The notes under the pieces: generated by a model
Databases searched by the model: none
Told to the model about the DNA's origin: nothing
The model's input: only the letters and a program-made list of their open reading frames with translations
From: JAFAXA01 sp963777325
GTDB lineage: Bacteria; Pseudomonadota; Alphaproteobacteria; Acetobacterales; Acetobacteraceae
NCBI GenBank assembly: GCA_963777325.1
Contig: CAVZQE010000001.1
Location: forward strand, 62,001 to 126,000
DNA: 64,000 nucleotides
Reading direction: 5' to 3'
Position numbers and translations under genes: made by a program
Part shown: positions 1 through 8,810 of the stretch, piece by piece
Position numbering within the stretch: the first letter of the stretch is position 1
Layout of the letters: every line of letters begins with the position of its first letter

Positions 1-887
1 AGATCGCGATCCCCGTTCAGCACATGCGGCATGCTGATAAGGCCGTGCCGGGCGTCCACCTGGCGGTCGATATAGCCCCAGCACATGCTGGTGCCAATCA
101 TAGCGACGTGCTGGCCGGCGCGCGTCGCGCCGGCCGCGAAGGTCGCGACCGCCGCATCGACGCCGCCCGCGATGACGGGCGTTCCGGCCTCCAGCCCCAG
201 CTGCGAGGCCATCCCCGGCAGCATGCCGCCGACGATGTCCGTCGAGGCGACGAGGCGCGGCGGCATCATTTCGGCCGGGATGCCGAGTGCCGCCAGCATC
301 TCCGCCGACCAGCCGCGCGCGTTTAAGTCGTAGATGCCGCCGATATTGCCCGCCGAGGAGTGATCGAGGGCAAGCTCCCCGGTCAGCACATAGGCGATAT
401 AGGCGTTCGGCGGCAGAAAATACCGGATCTTTGCCCATACATCCGCGCGATTTTCGCGCAGCCACAGCATCTTGGTGAAGCCATAGTAGCTGTCGATGCC
501 GTTGCCTGTTATCTCCTGCAACCGCGCGACATCCACCTCGCGCCTCACCCGCTCGACCTCGGCGCTCGCACGGCGGTCCATCCAGATCAGGCAGGGATGC
601 AGAGGCCGCATCTCGGCATCGACCGGAATGCCGGAGCCGCCGTAGAGGCTGCTGACGCAGACCGCCTCGATGTCAGCGGGGGCGACGCTCGCGCCCTTGG
701 CGACGCACTGCGTGATGCATTCGATCACGGCGGCAAGCCAGACCGCCGGCCACTGCTCCGCCCAGAGCGGCTTTGGCGTTTCGGGCTGGTAGGACGAGGC
801 ATGCTGGGCGACGATGCGCCCGTCGGCATTCACCAGCAGCGCCTTCGTGCTCTGGGTGCCGATGTCGACACCGATGACATGCTTCAT
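1..887 (-). CDS. FGGY-family carbohydrate kinase (partial, C-terminus beyond left edge)
   Basis: Cytoplasmic sugar kinase that would phosphorylate a pentulose or polyol with ATP. The start ATG at 887 gives MKHVIGVDIGTQSTKALLV, the classical FGGY/actin-fold phosphate-binding loop. About 295 codons are open to the edge, and the later segment contains GGVDAAVATFAAGAT and MIGTSMCWG, typical of the start of the second domain. It is divergent from an L-xylulose-reductase-like SDR across an 82-bp gap, which suggests a shared pentose or polyol route. Substrate cannot be told from sequence; xylulokinase, ribulokinase and erythritol-kinase-like members all fit. The C-terminal third lies outside the window. 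Confidence 0.9.
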   Translation of the reverse strand, partial: MKHVIGVDIGTQSTKALLVNADGRIVAQHASSYQPETPKPLWAEQWPAVWLAAVIECITQCVAKGASVAPADIEAVCVSSLYGGSGIPVDAEMRPLHPCLIWMDRRASAEVERVRREVDVARLQEITGNGIDSYYGFTKMLWLRENRADVWAKIRYFLPPNAYIAYVLTGELALDHSSAGNIGGIYDLNARGWSAEMLAALGIPAEMMPPRLVASTDIVGGMLPGMASQLGLEAGTPVIAGGVDAAVATFAAGATRAGQHVAMIGTSMCWGYIDRQVDARHGLISMPHVLNGDRD

Positions 888-936
888 GCCCGCCCCCCGC
901 CCTTGCCGCTGCCGGTTCCCCCCAGTCTGCCGTACT

Positions 937-950
937 CTGACCCTGGTCAG
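937..950. promoter_or_regulatory. Palindrome in the divergent kinase/SDR promoter
   Basis: CTGACC-CT-GGTCAG, a perfect 6-bp inverted repeat around a 2-bp centre, lies in the 82-bp gap between the divergent FGGY kinase and SDR starts, about 20 bp before the SDR ATG. Position and symmetry suit an operator for a sugar-responsive regulator. No regulator gene is visible nearby, so the role is inferred. Confidence 0.35.
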
Positions 951-969
951 CAAAACGAGGGAGGCAAGA

Positions 970-1720
970 ATGGCGATGCAGCAGGACCAGACGCCGGGAC
1001 TGTCTGGGAAACGCGCTCTGGTCACGGGAGCGGGAAAAGGCATCGGCCGGGAGGTGGCGGCCGATCTTCAGGAACGCGGAGCGCAGGTGGTCGCCTTGAG
1101 CCGGTCGCCCGACGATCTCGCCGCATTGCGGGACGAGACGGGTTGCGAGACGATCGCGGTCGATCTCGGCGATCTGGACGAGGCGCTCGCGCAGGTCCGC
1201 CGATCGCTCCCATTCGACTTCCTGGTCAACAATGCGGGCATTACCCGCCTTGTGCCCGTGCTGGAGACGCCGGAGGCGGACTTCAATGACATCATGCGGA
1301 TCAATGCGCTCGCGCCGCTGCGTCTTGCGCAGATCGTTGCAGGCGACATGGTTGCGCGCGGACGGCCGGGCAGCATTGTCAACGTGTCGAGCATCGCCTC
1401 CGCCGTCGGCTTGCCCCTGCACGCGGCCTATTGCGCATCAAAAGCGGCGCTCGATGCGATCACGCGCGTGCTTGCTGTCGAGCTCGGCCCGAAAGGCATC
1501 CGAACCAACAGCGTTAATCCGGCCGTGACCCTCACCCCGATGGCAACGCTCGCGTGGTCGGACCCGCAGAAGGCGGAATTCGCTGAAAGCACGCATCCCG
1601 CTCGGTCGCTTTCTGGACCCGAGAGATGTGGCCGCCGTGATCGCCTTCCTCCTGAGCGACGCGGCGGCGATGGTCAATGGCGTCTGCCTCAACGTCGACG
1701 GCGGCCTTTCCGCGAGCTGA
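970..1720 (+). CDS. SDR oxidoreductase, L-xylulose reductase (DCXR)-like, with one frameshift
   Basis: NAD(P)H-dependent short-chain dehydrogenase. The cofactor loop TGAGKGIG (near residue 22), NNAG and the catalytic Y-x3-K (YCASK) are all visible. Sequence around WSDPQKA and IPLGRF follows the dicarbonyl/L-xylulose reductase family closely. The start ATG 970 has a GAGG-type ribosome site. The ATG frame is lost after WSDPQKAEF. Removing one G near 1575-1580 restores ...LKARIPLGRFLDPRDV and a normal end, VDGGLSAS, at 1720; the span is one base over a multiple of three. Either a sequencing insertion or a recent mutation. It pairs with the divergent FGGY kinase. Confidence 0.85.
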
Positions 1721-1787
1721 AAGGCGAGTTGAAGGGGGCGGGTCGCCGCACAACATCGCGGCGGTCCTCAATCGTCGGAGACCGCGC

Positions 1788-2177
1788 ATGCAATCGGCCG
1801 GCACCGTCCCGCCTTACGCCGGCGCCGAAGCCCGCGCGCGGCTGAGGCGGCTGCGCCGTCTTGCATGGTTGATCGATGGCGCGTTCAAGCTGCCCGGAAC
1901 TCGCTTCCGGTTCGGCCTGAACGGCCTCGTCGGGCTGGTGCCGGTCGGCGGCGACGCGATCCTTGGCGCCCTTTCGCTGTACATCATTTATGAGGCCGCG
2001 CGGCTCGGCGTGAAGCGGCCGCAACTCGCACGGATGCTCGCCAACGTCGCGCTTGAAGCGACGGGCGGCAGCGTCCCCATCGTCGGCGACCTGTTTGACA
2101 TGGCGCTCAAGGCCAATCTCCGGAATCTAGACATCATCGAGCGTCATTTGGCGGGAATTTCTAAGTCACGTTTTTGA
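1788..2177 (+). CDS. DUF4112 domain-containing membrane protein
   Basis: 129-residue protein of the DUF4112 family, function unknown. After a basic start it reads LAWLIDGAFKLPGTRFRFG, then GLVPVGGDAILGALSLYIIY, a glycine-rich hydrophobic segment, and a second one ending GGSVPIVGDLFDMALKANLRN; these are family hallmarks. Probably a small inner-membrane protein. ATG 1788 follows TCGGAG at a good distance; the longer open frame upstream overlaps the SDR and is not needed. No functional link to the neighbours is evident. Confidence 0.85.
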   Translation: MQSAGTVPPYAGAEARARLRRLRRLAWLIDGAFKLPGTRFRFGLNGLVGLVPVGGDAILGALSLYIIYEAARLGVKRPQLARMLANVALEATGGSVPIVGDLFDMALKANLRNLDIIERHLAGISKSRF

Positions 2178-2335
2178 ATTCTGAAACCAGAAAGGCGATG
2201 GCGGCCTGCGAGACCCTATGCGCGGCACATCTATTGTGGCGCGATTGTGCCGGGCGGTAAGATCGTGCCGCAGGCAATGCGCAGGCAACCAGCAGCGATC
2301 AAGATGCCGAAGCGCCGGCCCGTCGGAGGATTAAG

Positions 2336-3298
2336 ATGAAGATCTTGCACGCGCTGATCGCCGCCGCCGCGCTCGTCTCGGCTGCGGCGATGTCTGCCTT
2401 GCCGGCCGTTGCCGACGCGCCGCTCGCCATTGGCTACGTCACGAAATCGGCGACCAATCAGGGCTGGGTGCTGATCAACAAGGGGGCGGCGGACGCGGCG
2501 AGGGACGGGCATGTGCGCCTGATCGTCGGCGGCCCTTCCTCGCAAGGAGAACTCGCGGGCCAGATCGACGCGATCCGTCGCGTGATCGCCGAGGGCGCGA
2601 AAGCGGTCGCCCTGGCGCCGATCAACTCCGCCGGAGTGGTTCCCGTGGTAAAACAGGCGAGCGCGAAGGGCATTCCGTTCATTGCTGTCGATACGAGCAT
2701 CGGCGATGAGGCCGCCAAGAGCTATGTCGCGACCGACAACGTGGCGGCGGCGCGGGCGCAAGCCGAATGGGCCGCCGCCAATCTGGGCGACATCGCCGAG
2801 GTGATCCTCGTCAACGGCAGCCTGAGCCAGTCCACGGGCCGCGACCGGCGGCAGGGCTTCCTGGACCGGCTCCAGCAACTCAAGCCGAAGGTCGTCGTCC
2901 ACGAGGTCTTCACGGATTGGACGTCGGCGCAGGCGCGGGCAGGCGTCGCCCAAGAACTGAGGGCGCATCCGAAGACCGCGATGATCGCCAACGCGTGGGA
3001 CGACGGCACGCTCGGGGCGGTCGCGGCGCTGCGGTCGCTGGGATACGGGAAAGGAAAGGTTCAGGTCGTGGGTTTCGATGCGGCCCCGAACGCCCTCAAG
3101 CTGTTGAAGGGCGGGTGGATTCAGGCCGATGTCGGCCAGATGCTCTATCGCGAGGGCTACGTGGGCGTGCAAACGGCGATTTCGGCCGCCAAGGGCGAGA
3201 CCGTGCCTGCCCGTATTGATACCGGCTTCCAGGTCGTCACCAGCGGGAACGTCGACCGTTTCGTCGTCGATAACAAGCTTGCCGATTTCATGCGCTGA
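2336..3298 (+). CDS. Periplasmic sugar-binding protein (RbsB/LacI-type fold)
   Basis: 320-residue solute-binding protein of the periplasmic-binding-protein-4 type, which would deliver a sugar to an ABC importer. A signal peptide (MKILHALIAAAALVSAAAM, cleavage near ADA at about residue 27) is followed by IGYVTKSATNQGWVLINKGA and later VVGFDAAPNALKLLKGG, characteristic of the ribose/xylose-binding group. ATG 2336 has a strong GGAGG site. No permease or ATPase gene adjoins it, so it either works with a distant importer or is the remnant of a larger sugar locus with the kinase and SDR at 1-1.7 kb. Confidence 0.9.
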   Translation: MKILHALIAAAALVSAAAMSALPAVADAPLAIGYVTKSATNQGWVLINKGAADAARDGHVRLIVGGPSSQGELAGQIDAIRRVIAEGAKAVALAPINSAGVVPVVKQASAKGIPFIAVDTSIGDEAAKSYVATDNVAAARAQAEWAAANLGDIAEVILVNGSLSQSTGRDRRQGFLDRLQQLKPKVVVHEVFTDWTSAQARAGVAQELRAHPKTAMIANAWDDGTLGAVAALRSLGYGKGKVQVVGFDAAPNALKLLKGGWIQADVGQMLYREGYVGVQTAISAAKGETVPARIDTGFQVVTSGNVDRFVVDNKLADFMR

Positions 3299-3427
3299 CC
3301 AGCGCTACCCATAGACGGCCGTATCTTTACAGCAACACTGCGTCTTTTCTGCGGCTGCGGCATTCCGCGTGACTCGGCCCATGATACTCTTTTCCCGAGT
3401 AATCAGAGGCCGAGGGATGAGCACTAG

Positions 3428-3847
3428 ATGTGGTTCGTCGCGGACTTCAGCCCGGTTCTGTTGATGACGACCGCTGTCGCCTTCAGGCGCCGACGTTCCT
3501 GGCGCTCTCCGATCCCTGAACTCCCACCCCCGCCGCAGCGAGGCGCGCAGACCGAAGCCCTACCTCCGACCATCGAGGCCGCCGAGCGCCAGCTCGGGAT
3601 GCTGCTGCGCCGAATGCGCGCCTATCAGCGGTCACCCTACGACACCGCCCAGTCCCGCATCCGCGACGAGGAGGATTTCGAGCGCTGCCTCGACCTCGCG
3701 ACCCTGCTTAGCATCCGCGTGACCGAATTCGGCGGCGGTCTGATCACGACGTCTGGAGAGCGCGAACGCGTCCGCTCACAGGTGCTGTGCAGCGTCTCCC
3801 CCAATTGGGGCCGGCCGGTCTCGCAGCGATCTCCTCGTCCGACCTAG
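3428..3847 (+). CDS. Hypothetical protein
   Basis: 139 residues; no family recognised. A short hydrophobic N-terminus (MWFVADFSPVLLMTTAVAF) is followed by arginines and a proline-rich stretch (PELPPPPQR), then a charged helical-looking segment with AAERQLGMLLRRMRAYQRS and DEEDFERCLDLATLLSIRV. The last four bases overlap the end of the convergent DUF4336 gene. A weak GAGGG lies about 11 bases before ATG 3428. The middle segment looks protein-like, the tail less so; this could be a small membrane-anchored protein or a spurious frame. Confidence 0.4.
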   Translation: MWFVADFSPVLLMTTAVAFRRRRSWRSPIPELPPPPQRGAQTEALPPTIEAAERQLGMLLRRMRAYQRSPYDTAQSRIRDEEDFERCLDLATLLSIRVTEFGGGLITTSGERERVRSQVLCSVSPNWGRPVSQRSPRPT

Positions 3848-4989
3848 AGTCCGGGCGCGTCCGCGAGCCAGCGCAGCGACTGCCTGAGCCGCGCCGTGCC
3901 GTCGCGCTCGAACCAGCGCCCGTGCGCGAAAATGACGCGCACCGGCCGCCACCCGAGCAGACGCGAGGCGGCGCGTTTGGCGCCGGCCCGCCTGAGCTTG
4001 ATGGTGGCGCGCAGGTAAGGCGGCGGCATCCCCGCGGGCGCAAGCATCCCGAACAGCCGGGCCACTGGGCGCAACAGCGCGGGCACCTTCGCCGGTTCCA
4101 AGTTCATGACGAGATCGGCCAGCAGCAGCGTGCGAGTCGGACGGTGGAACAGCGCGACCTCGTGGAACCCGAATCCCCCCGGCACCGTCGCGAGTTCGAT
4201 TGCGTCGCCCCATTCGGCAGGCGCCCGCTCCGACAGAACCCGGTCCACCCGCACGCCGCTCCGCCGCACCTGCGACCGTTCCCGAAGTCCAGGCGCCGCC
4301 CAGGTCGTCACGCCGGGACAGGCACGCTGCCAATCCCGCAAGAAGGTCCAGTGCGCGATGCTGGGCGCGACGAGATGGCGGATCGGGCCGAGCGCAGCGA
4401 GCGCGGCCTTCAGGCCCGGGCTGTAGCGGGTCGGCGAGTGCAGCAACAGATCGCCGCCGGGCAGGCGGATCACCGTCATGCGCACCGCGACGGCCGCGCC
4501 CATCGCTCCGGGGAGAACGCTGTCCACCACGAACACATCCTCCGCGACCGGCTTCGGCGTATCGATCGGCGGATAGCTCGCGCGGTCGGACGCGCGCCCA
4601 TCGAAGCCGAGGACGCGCGCGACGGGGCCGGAGCCTTGTCCCGGGCCGCTCACCGGTGTCGCGCTGCTCATCGAGGCGACCGCCAATTCCGACAGGCCGG
4701 CTGCGATCAGCAACGCGCGCGCCTCCGCCGGCTGCCGGCGCATCAGCAGGCCCGCCGCGCAAAGTCCCGCCCCGGCCAGCGCATCGAGCGCCAGATGCTG
4801 ACGCATGGTCAGCACCGGTCGCAGCCCGGCCTCGTAGTCCGTTAAAAGAGAGTAGCTCGCGTTGAACGCCCCCGTCGCGCCGAGGGCGGCCCGGACCGGC
4901 GGCGCCAGCGCGCGGCATAGGGCCAAGCCGCCCAGCACCGAGGCGACGCCGTAGTCGATCGGACCGTGCAGCCACGTCGGTATCGTCAT
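3844..4989 (-). CDS. DUF4336 domain protein with N-terminal membrane region
   Basis: 381 residues. The first ~110 form a small membrane region (DYGVASVLGGLALCRALAPP, then ALDALAGAGLCAAGLL). Residues from about 150 match the DUF4336 fold, a metallo-beta-lactamase relative: LPGGDLLLHSPTRY, HLVAPSIAHWTFLRDW and LADLVMNLEP. The latter family resembles lactamase-fold hydrolases but its reaction is unknown, and the usual HxHxDH zinc motif is not seen. ATG 4989 is chosen because the longer open frame upstream runs through the acid-phosphatase remnant. Confidence 0.75.
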   Translation of the reverse strand: MTIPTWLHGPIDYGVASVLGGLALCRALAPPVRAALGATGAFNASYSLLTDYEAGLRPVLTMRQHLALDALAGAGLCAAGLLMRRQPAEARALLIAAGLSELAVASMSSATPVSGPGQGSGPVARVLGFDGRASDRASYPPIDTPKPVAEDVFVVDSVLPGAMGAAVAVRMTVIRLPGGDLLLHSPTRYSPGLKAALAALGPIRHLVAPSIAHWTFLRDWQRACPGVTTWAAPGLRERSQVRRSGVRVDRVLSERAPAEWGDAIELATVPGGFGFHEVALFHRPTRTLLLADLVMNLEPAKVPALLRPVARLFGMLAPAGMPPPYLRATIKLRRAGAKRAASRLLGWRPVRVIFAHGRWFERDGTARLRQSLRWLADAPGL

Positions 4990-5033
4990 GGAGTGCCCTT
5001 CACATCGAACAGAGACGGTGGACAGTGTTCCCA

Positions 5034-5772
5034 CTACGGAACGCGATAGAACGGTTCTGGGAGCAAAAATTTGCCGATCGCATGGCCACCGATCAGATCT
5101 GAAGGTTGGTCGCTTCATATTGACGACGATTGGTGTAGCCGGATCGCTCGAGCTCCGCCTGAATGGGAGTTTTGAAATCGGCGGCGGAGGCGAAGTGCGC
5201 GTCCGTCGCAACTGTGAAGAGACGGGGCGTAGCCCTCGTAACCGGCGGCGGCGAGATTGCGCTCCGTGGCGGCGCGCCGATTTTCCGGTCGCCCGGTGAT
5301 GAAGAACACCGGCATCCCGTGCGCGCGTGCCTGGGCGCAGAAGCGCGAGGTGGGCTCGATCGCGGTATCCCGACCGAGCTCGTCCCACGCCGCCCAGCCG
5401 CAGGGCGCCTCGAGCGCGAGGTCGCAGGTGCCTTGGATTGGCCGTCCCAAATCGTCGAGCTTGAGGATACGCCAGTTCGGCAGCGCCGTTTCGTCGATGT
5501 CGAGCACGACTGCCTGCCCGCGATCCCGCTCGCGTTCGCCGCAAGGGAGCCGGCCGCCTCGTCCGCGACCGCGGCCAGGCCTCGCCCGTAGTCCCCGGAG
5601 CGGTGAGAGGCGCCCGCCGCAATTGCGGCATCTCCGACGTTCATGGGCTGGGAAGCCGAGACGAAGCCGGCCTGTGCTTGTGGCCCGCCGGAGCGGCGCA
5701 GCCGGCGACGGACTGCAGACCCGCGCCAACCAGCGCCTTCCAGCCGTCAAGCCTCTTGCGCCGAAGCGTCAT
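5034..5772 (-). pseudogene. HAD-superfamily class C acid phosphatase (e(P4)-like), multiply frameshifted
   Basis: Reading three frames in turn reconstructs a ~245-residue acid phosphatase of the lipoprotein e(P4) family, which dephosphorylates nucleotides or other organic phosphates outside the cytoplasm. Pieces in order: a lipoprotein-like start (SVAGC), QPMNVGDAAIAAGA, the catalytic VVLDIDETALPNW, FITGRPENRRAATERNL, then DFKTPIQAELERSGYT, and a family-typical end SDQPSDLIGGHA...LPEPFYRVP with stop at 5034. I count about five shifts, near 5680, 5510, 5225, 5125 and 5110, both plus and minus. That density suggests real decay, unlike the single +1 shifts elsewhere, though a poor-quality stretch is possible. 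Confidence 0.75.
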
Positions 5773-5874
5773 CCAGGCTCCCCTCCTCGGCGTTGCCGTA
5801 TCCGGCGACGCTCACGGCATGATGATACATCCTTGCGCTTGCGGGGACACCGGACCCGAGAGGGGGAGAGAGAC

Positions 5875-6246
5875 GTGGCGGGCGAGCGATCCATCCTGAC
5901 CGGGCTGAAGCGGGGGTTCACGCGGCGCTGCCCCAATTGCGGCGAGGGCCGCCTGTTCGATGGCTACCTGACGCTGCGGTCGCCGTGCGAGGTCTGCGGC
6001 GCGGACAACACGATCTATCCCTCCGATGATTTCCCGCCGTACCTCACGATCCTCGTGGTTGGGCACGTCATGGTGCCGCTGTTCATGTGGAGCGACCACG
6101 CCTTCGAGCCGGCCCTCTGGGTACAGAGCGCCATCTGGCTGCCGGCCGTCGCCATCGCCTGCCTCGCGTTGCTGCCGTTCATGAAGGGCGCAACCGTCGG
6201 CATCTGCTGGGCAAACAATCTCCTGCGGCAGAGTTCGTCCACCTGA
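5875..6246 (+). CDS. DUF983 domain-containing membrane protein
   Basis: 123 residues, DUF983 family. It opens with a zinc-ribbon-like segment, FTRRCPNCGEGRLFDGYL then CEVCG (CPNC...CEVC), followed by PSDDFPPYLTILVVGHVMVP and two hydrophobic segments ending LPFMKGATVG. The family is common in alphaproteobacteria and of unknown function. The GTG at 5875, seven bases after AGGGGGAGAG, is the sensible start. The stop overlaps the next gene's ATG (TGATG), so the two are probably translated together. Confidence 0.85.
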   Translation: MAGERSILTGLKRGFTRRCPNCGEGRLFDGYLTLRSPCEVCGADNTIYPSDDFPPYLTILVVGHVMVPLFMWSDHAFEPALWVQSAIWLPAVAIACLALLPFMKGATVGICWANNLLRQSSST

Positions 6247-6647
6247 TGCCGCTCCTGCCGCGCGAGTATCAGGAGATCAACGCGCATCTGCGCGCCAATA
6301 TGGGCCAGTTCGTTAACTGGTTCAGCTTTTTCCTGACATTCAGCTTCGTATCTGTCGCCGCCTATCTGGCGGTCGCCACAACGCGGCCCGATCTGCGCGG
6401 ATTCCCGCTGGTCTATGGCGTGCAGATCGTCTTCCTGCTGATGCACGTTCTCGCCTTCTTCGCCATCCTGACGTTCCGCCGCTATATCGTGGCCTCGCAT
6501 TGCCGCCTGGAAGCGATCATCAGGCAACTCGCCGAAGCCGGCGACAGTCCGGTTCCGGTGCGGTTTTCTAAATGGATGACCGATCTGATGGCCGCCGGCT
6601 ACGTGCTCTCCTACTTCGCATGGTTCTCGCTGCTGTTTGTGCGCTGA
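6246..6647 (+). CDS. Hypothetical inner-membrane protein
   Basis: 133 residues. No named family recognised. Three or four hydrophobic segments are visible: WFSFFLTFSFVSVAAYLAV, VYGVQIVFLLMHVLAFFAIL and, at the end, AAGYVLSYFAWFSLLFVR. The N-terminus is hydrophilic (REYQEINAHLRANMGQF). The ATG at 6246 overlaps the DUF983 stop as TGATG, so this is the second gene of a two-gene unit; purU follows three bases later on the same strand. Confidence 0.65.
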   Translation: MPLLPREYQEINAHLRANMGQFVNWFSFFLTFSFVSVAAYLAVATTRPDLRGFPLVYGVQIVFLLMHVLAFFAILTFRRYIVASHCRLEAIIRQLAEAGDSPVPVRFSKWMTDLMAAGYVLSYFAWFSLLFVR

Positions 6648-6650
6648 CGG

Positions 6651-7520
6651 ATGAACGCGGCCGCCGCTAACTCCTATGTCCTCGCCTTCTCCTGTCCCAA
6701 CCGCCCCGGCATCGTCGCCGCGGTCGCGGCGACGCTCGCAGAGGCGACGGGAGACATCACCGAGGCGTCCCAGTACGACGACAGGGAGTCCGGCCGGTTC
6801 TTCATGCGCGTCGTGTTCGAATTGGCGAACGCCTCGCGCATCGGATGGCTCAGAAGCAGCATCGCAGCGGTCGGGCAGCGGCTGGACATGACGTGGCGGA
6901 TCACGGATCGCTCACCCCAGCGCGTCATGCTGCTGGTGTCGAAGTTCGACCACTGCCTCGTCGATCTTCTGTACCGCTGGCGCATTGGGGAGCTGCCGAT
7001 GACGCCGAGCGCGATCGTCGCGAACCATCCGCGCGAGACCTATGCCCACGCCGATTTCACGGGCATTCCGTTCCACCACCTGCCGGTGGCGCGCGACGGC
7101 CGCGCGGCGCAGGAGGAAGCGCTCTGGTCGCTCATCGGGGAGACCCGCACCGAGCTCGTCGTGCTGGCGCGCTACATGCAGGTTCTCTCGGACGATCTCG
7201 CGGCCAGGCTCGAAGGGCGCTGCATCAACATCCACCACTCGTTTCTTCCCGGCTTCAAGGGCGCGCGGCCCTACCATCAGGCGCATGCACGGGGCGTGAA
7301 GCTGATCGGGGCGACGGCTCATTACGTGACGGCGGCGCTCGACGAGGGGCCGATCATCGAGCAGGACGTGGAGCGCATCAGCCACATGGACACCCCCGGC
7401 GATCTCATCCGCAAGGGCCGCGACATCGAGCGCCGGGTGCTGGCCCGCGCCGTCCACAATCACCTGACCGACCGCGTCATCCTGAACGGCAACAAGACGG
7501 TCGTGTTCAACCCCGCATGA
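6651..7520 (+). CDS. purU: Formyltetrahydrofolate deformylase
   Basis: Cytoplasmic hydrolase releasing formate from 10-formyl-THF, balancing one-carbon pools. An N-terminal ACT domain (SCPNRPGIVAAVAATLAEA) is followed by the formyltransferase fold: VSKFDHCLVDLLYRW, IVANHPRETYAH, and the catalytic block NIHHSFLPGFKGARPYHQA, then ATAHYVTAALDEGPIIEQDV. Its 289 residues match the family length. ATG 6651 lies three bases after the previous stop. The last 15 coding bases are part of the 52-bp direct repeat that recurs at 8811, so the gene ends exactly where the neighbouring insert begins. Confidence 0.95.
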   Translation: MNAAAANSYVLAFSCPNRPGIVAAVAATLAEATGDITEASQYDDRESGRFFMRVVFELANASRIGWLRSSIAAVGQRLDMTWRITDRSPQRVMLLVSKFDHCLVDLLYRWRIGELPMTPSAIVANHPRETYAHADFTGIPFHHLPVARDGRAAQEEALWSLIGETRTELVVLARYMQVLSDDLAARLEGRCINIHHSFLPGFKGARPYHQAHARGVKLIGATAHYVTAALDEGPIIEQDVERISHMDTPGDLIRKGRDIERRVLARAVHNHLTDRVILNGNKTVVFNPA

Positions 7521-7557
7521 CAGCCTCCAGCCTCTCCCACGCCGTCTCGTCGCCCGG
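7506..7557. repeat. 52-bp direct repeat, left copy
   Basis: Identical over 52 bases to 8811-8862 (offset 1305). It contains the last 15 bases of purU and, on the minus strand, the last 15 or so codons of cobD. Just beyond it, 7558 onward still resembles a cobD 3' end at protein level (RFGLPGDE against RCGLPGDE in the intact copy) but then meets a stop, so the left copy looks like a fragment of a diverged cobD. Confidence 0.95.
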
Positions 7558-8810
7558 GAGCCCGAAGCGTCATCCGTGACTGTTTACAGCCTTACCTCTT
7601 CCAAGTCTGGCGCGGGCGGACAGAATTGTTCCTACTGCTTGTCAAGCAGCATAGTGGCTTGCTGTTCGCAACGGACTATCGCCTCGTACGATCTCCTCAC
7701 TATCTCTTCGTAGTCAAACTCTTTTGAGGATCGCCGACGTCTTTTATCACCCATGACCTCAGTCAATCTATCACACTGACGAAAGTAGGCATAGTCGTCA
7801 CGATAGAGCACGCGGCCATAGCGAGTTGTCGCCGGCGGGAATGCCGCATCGTAGTAGATCGCGTCAGCCAAGCACGCCAGACCCTTGTCCCCGGTGAGTA
7901 TCCACATGTCCTGCTTCTTACCGTCCAAAAGAGTTGTGTAGGCGCCGGAGATAAGGTAATAGAATATGTCATGCGTTGCATTCAGACACTCCCTGAAGAG
8001 ATCGCGCGACGATTTGGAGGCTTTTTCACAACAATGCGTCGTATGTTCGCACAGAATTCGCAAAAGGTAGGGTGCCTCAGATCTTGAACCCGGCAAAGCG
8101 CGTATTTAGCAATTTCGAGGGGGATCAAGGTTAAAAAATCCAGTTCCTCGCACTGGAATCGAACGATGTCAAAAAATCTGTCAATGGGCGGACGAGAGGT
8201 TTCAAGCGAAAGTAGGCGCACCTTGAGCAAGATTGCATACAGTGGGGCAAACGCGAATTTTTTCCTTCCTCCAAATTCGCGAAGCTATCAGTGGGCACAC
8301 CTTTTTTAATTCTATCCTGCAATGAGCCTAATGTTGAGTTCCACGCGTCGCCATAAGCAGGGCAATACGTTCTCAGAAATGTTTCGAAGGCCGCGAATCT
8401 GGCGGCTAGGTAGGGTGTGGAGGTTTCGTGCAGCCCAAAGCCCGGAACGAGAATGAGTCCGTGCGTGCTGTTCAAAATAGATACTGCTTTATGAAGTCCC
8501 GTCGTTTCAAGCGTTTTTCGGCCACAAACAACATCTTCCATGTAAACAAGAACGTTCAGGTCGAGCATCAGGCATGTCTCCACGCCTTCTCTCATGTTAC
8601 GTTTTACAACATCGGTCGTAAGAATCGGATGTGGATCATCAAACCGACTTCCTTTGATGAGATAGAGCGATGTCAAGCTTGTCACTCCAAACCCCTTACC
8701 TGCTGCTCCTGCCAGAATGACGGCTGTCGCAGATGTTGGAGGGAAACCGCCTAGCCGCGCGCGCAGCTGTCACCTATCATGCGTGCAGAGTGTGGAACGA
8801 CGCTTTAGTC
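7558..8810. mobile_element. Lower-G+C insert between purU and cobD
   Basis: About 1.25 kb of visibly lower G+C (roughly half, against about 70% around it), bounded by the 52-bp repeats. It carries one minus-strand PIN-like gene and nothing recognisable as a transposase, integrase or terminal inverted repeat. It separates the convergent ends of purU and cobD. The most economical reading is a horizontally acquired cargo segment brought in by recombination with a related cobD end; the mechanism is inferred. Confidence 0.6.
7632..8685 (-). CDS. PIN-like nuclease-fold protein, frameshifted (cargo gene)
   Basis: Three overlapping minus frames join into one ~350-residue protein. The N-terminal part (ATG 8685) has MLDLNVLVYMED, like the first acidic strand of PIN domains (LDTNVLVY). 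The C-terminal part has MWILTGDKGLACLADA, like the second PIN acidic motif (TGDKGL). Between them are helical segments (FLRTYCPAYGDAWNSTLG, IDRFFDIVRFQCEELDF). Shifts fall near 8260, in a run of six A on the coding strand, and between about 8095 and 8040. PIN proteins are metal-dependent RNases, often toxins or defence effectors; no antitoxin is seen. Assignment rests on two motifs only. A+T-richer codon use marks foreign origin. Confidence 0.5.
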
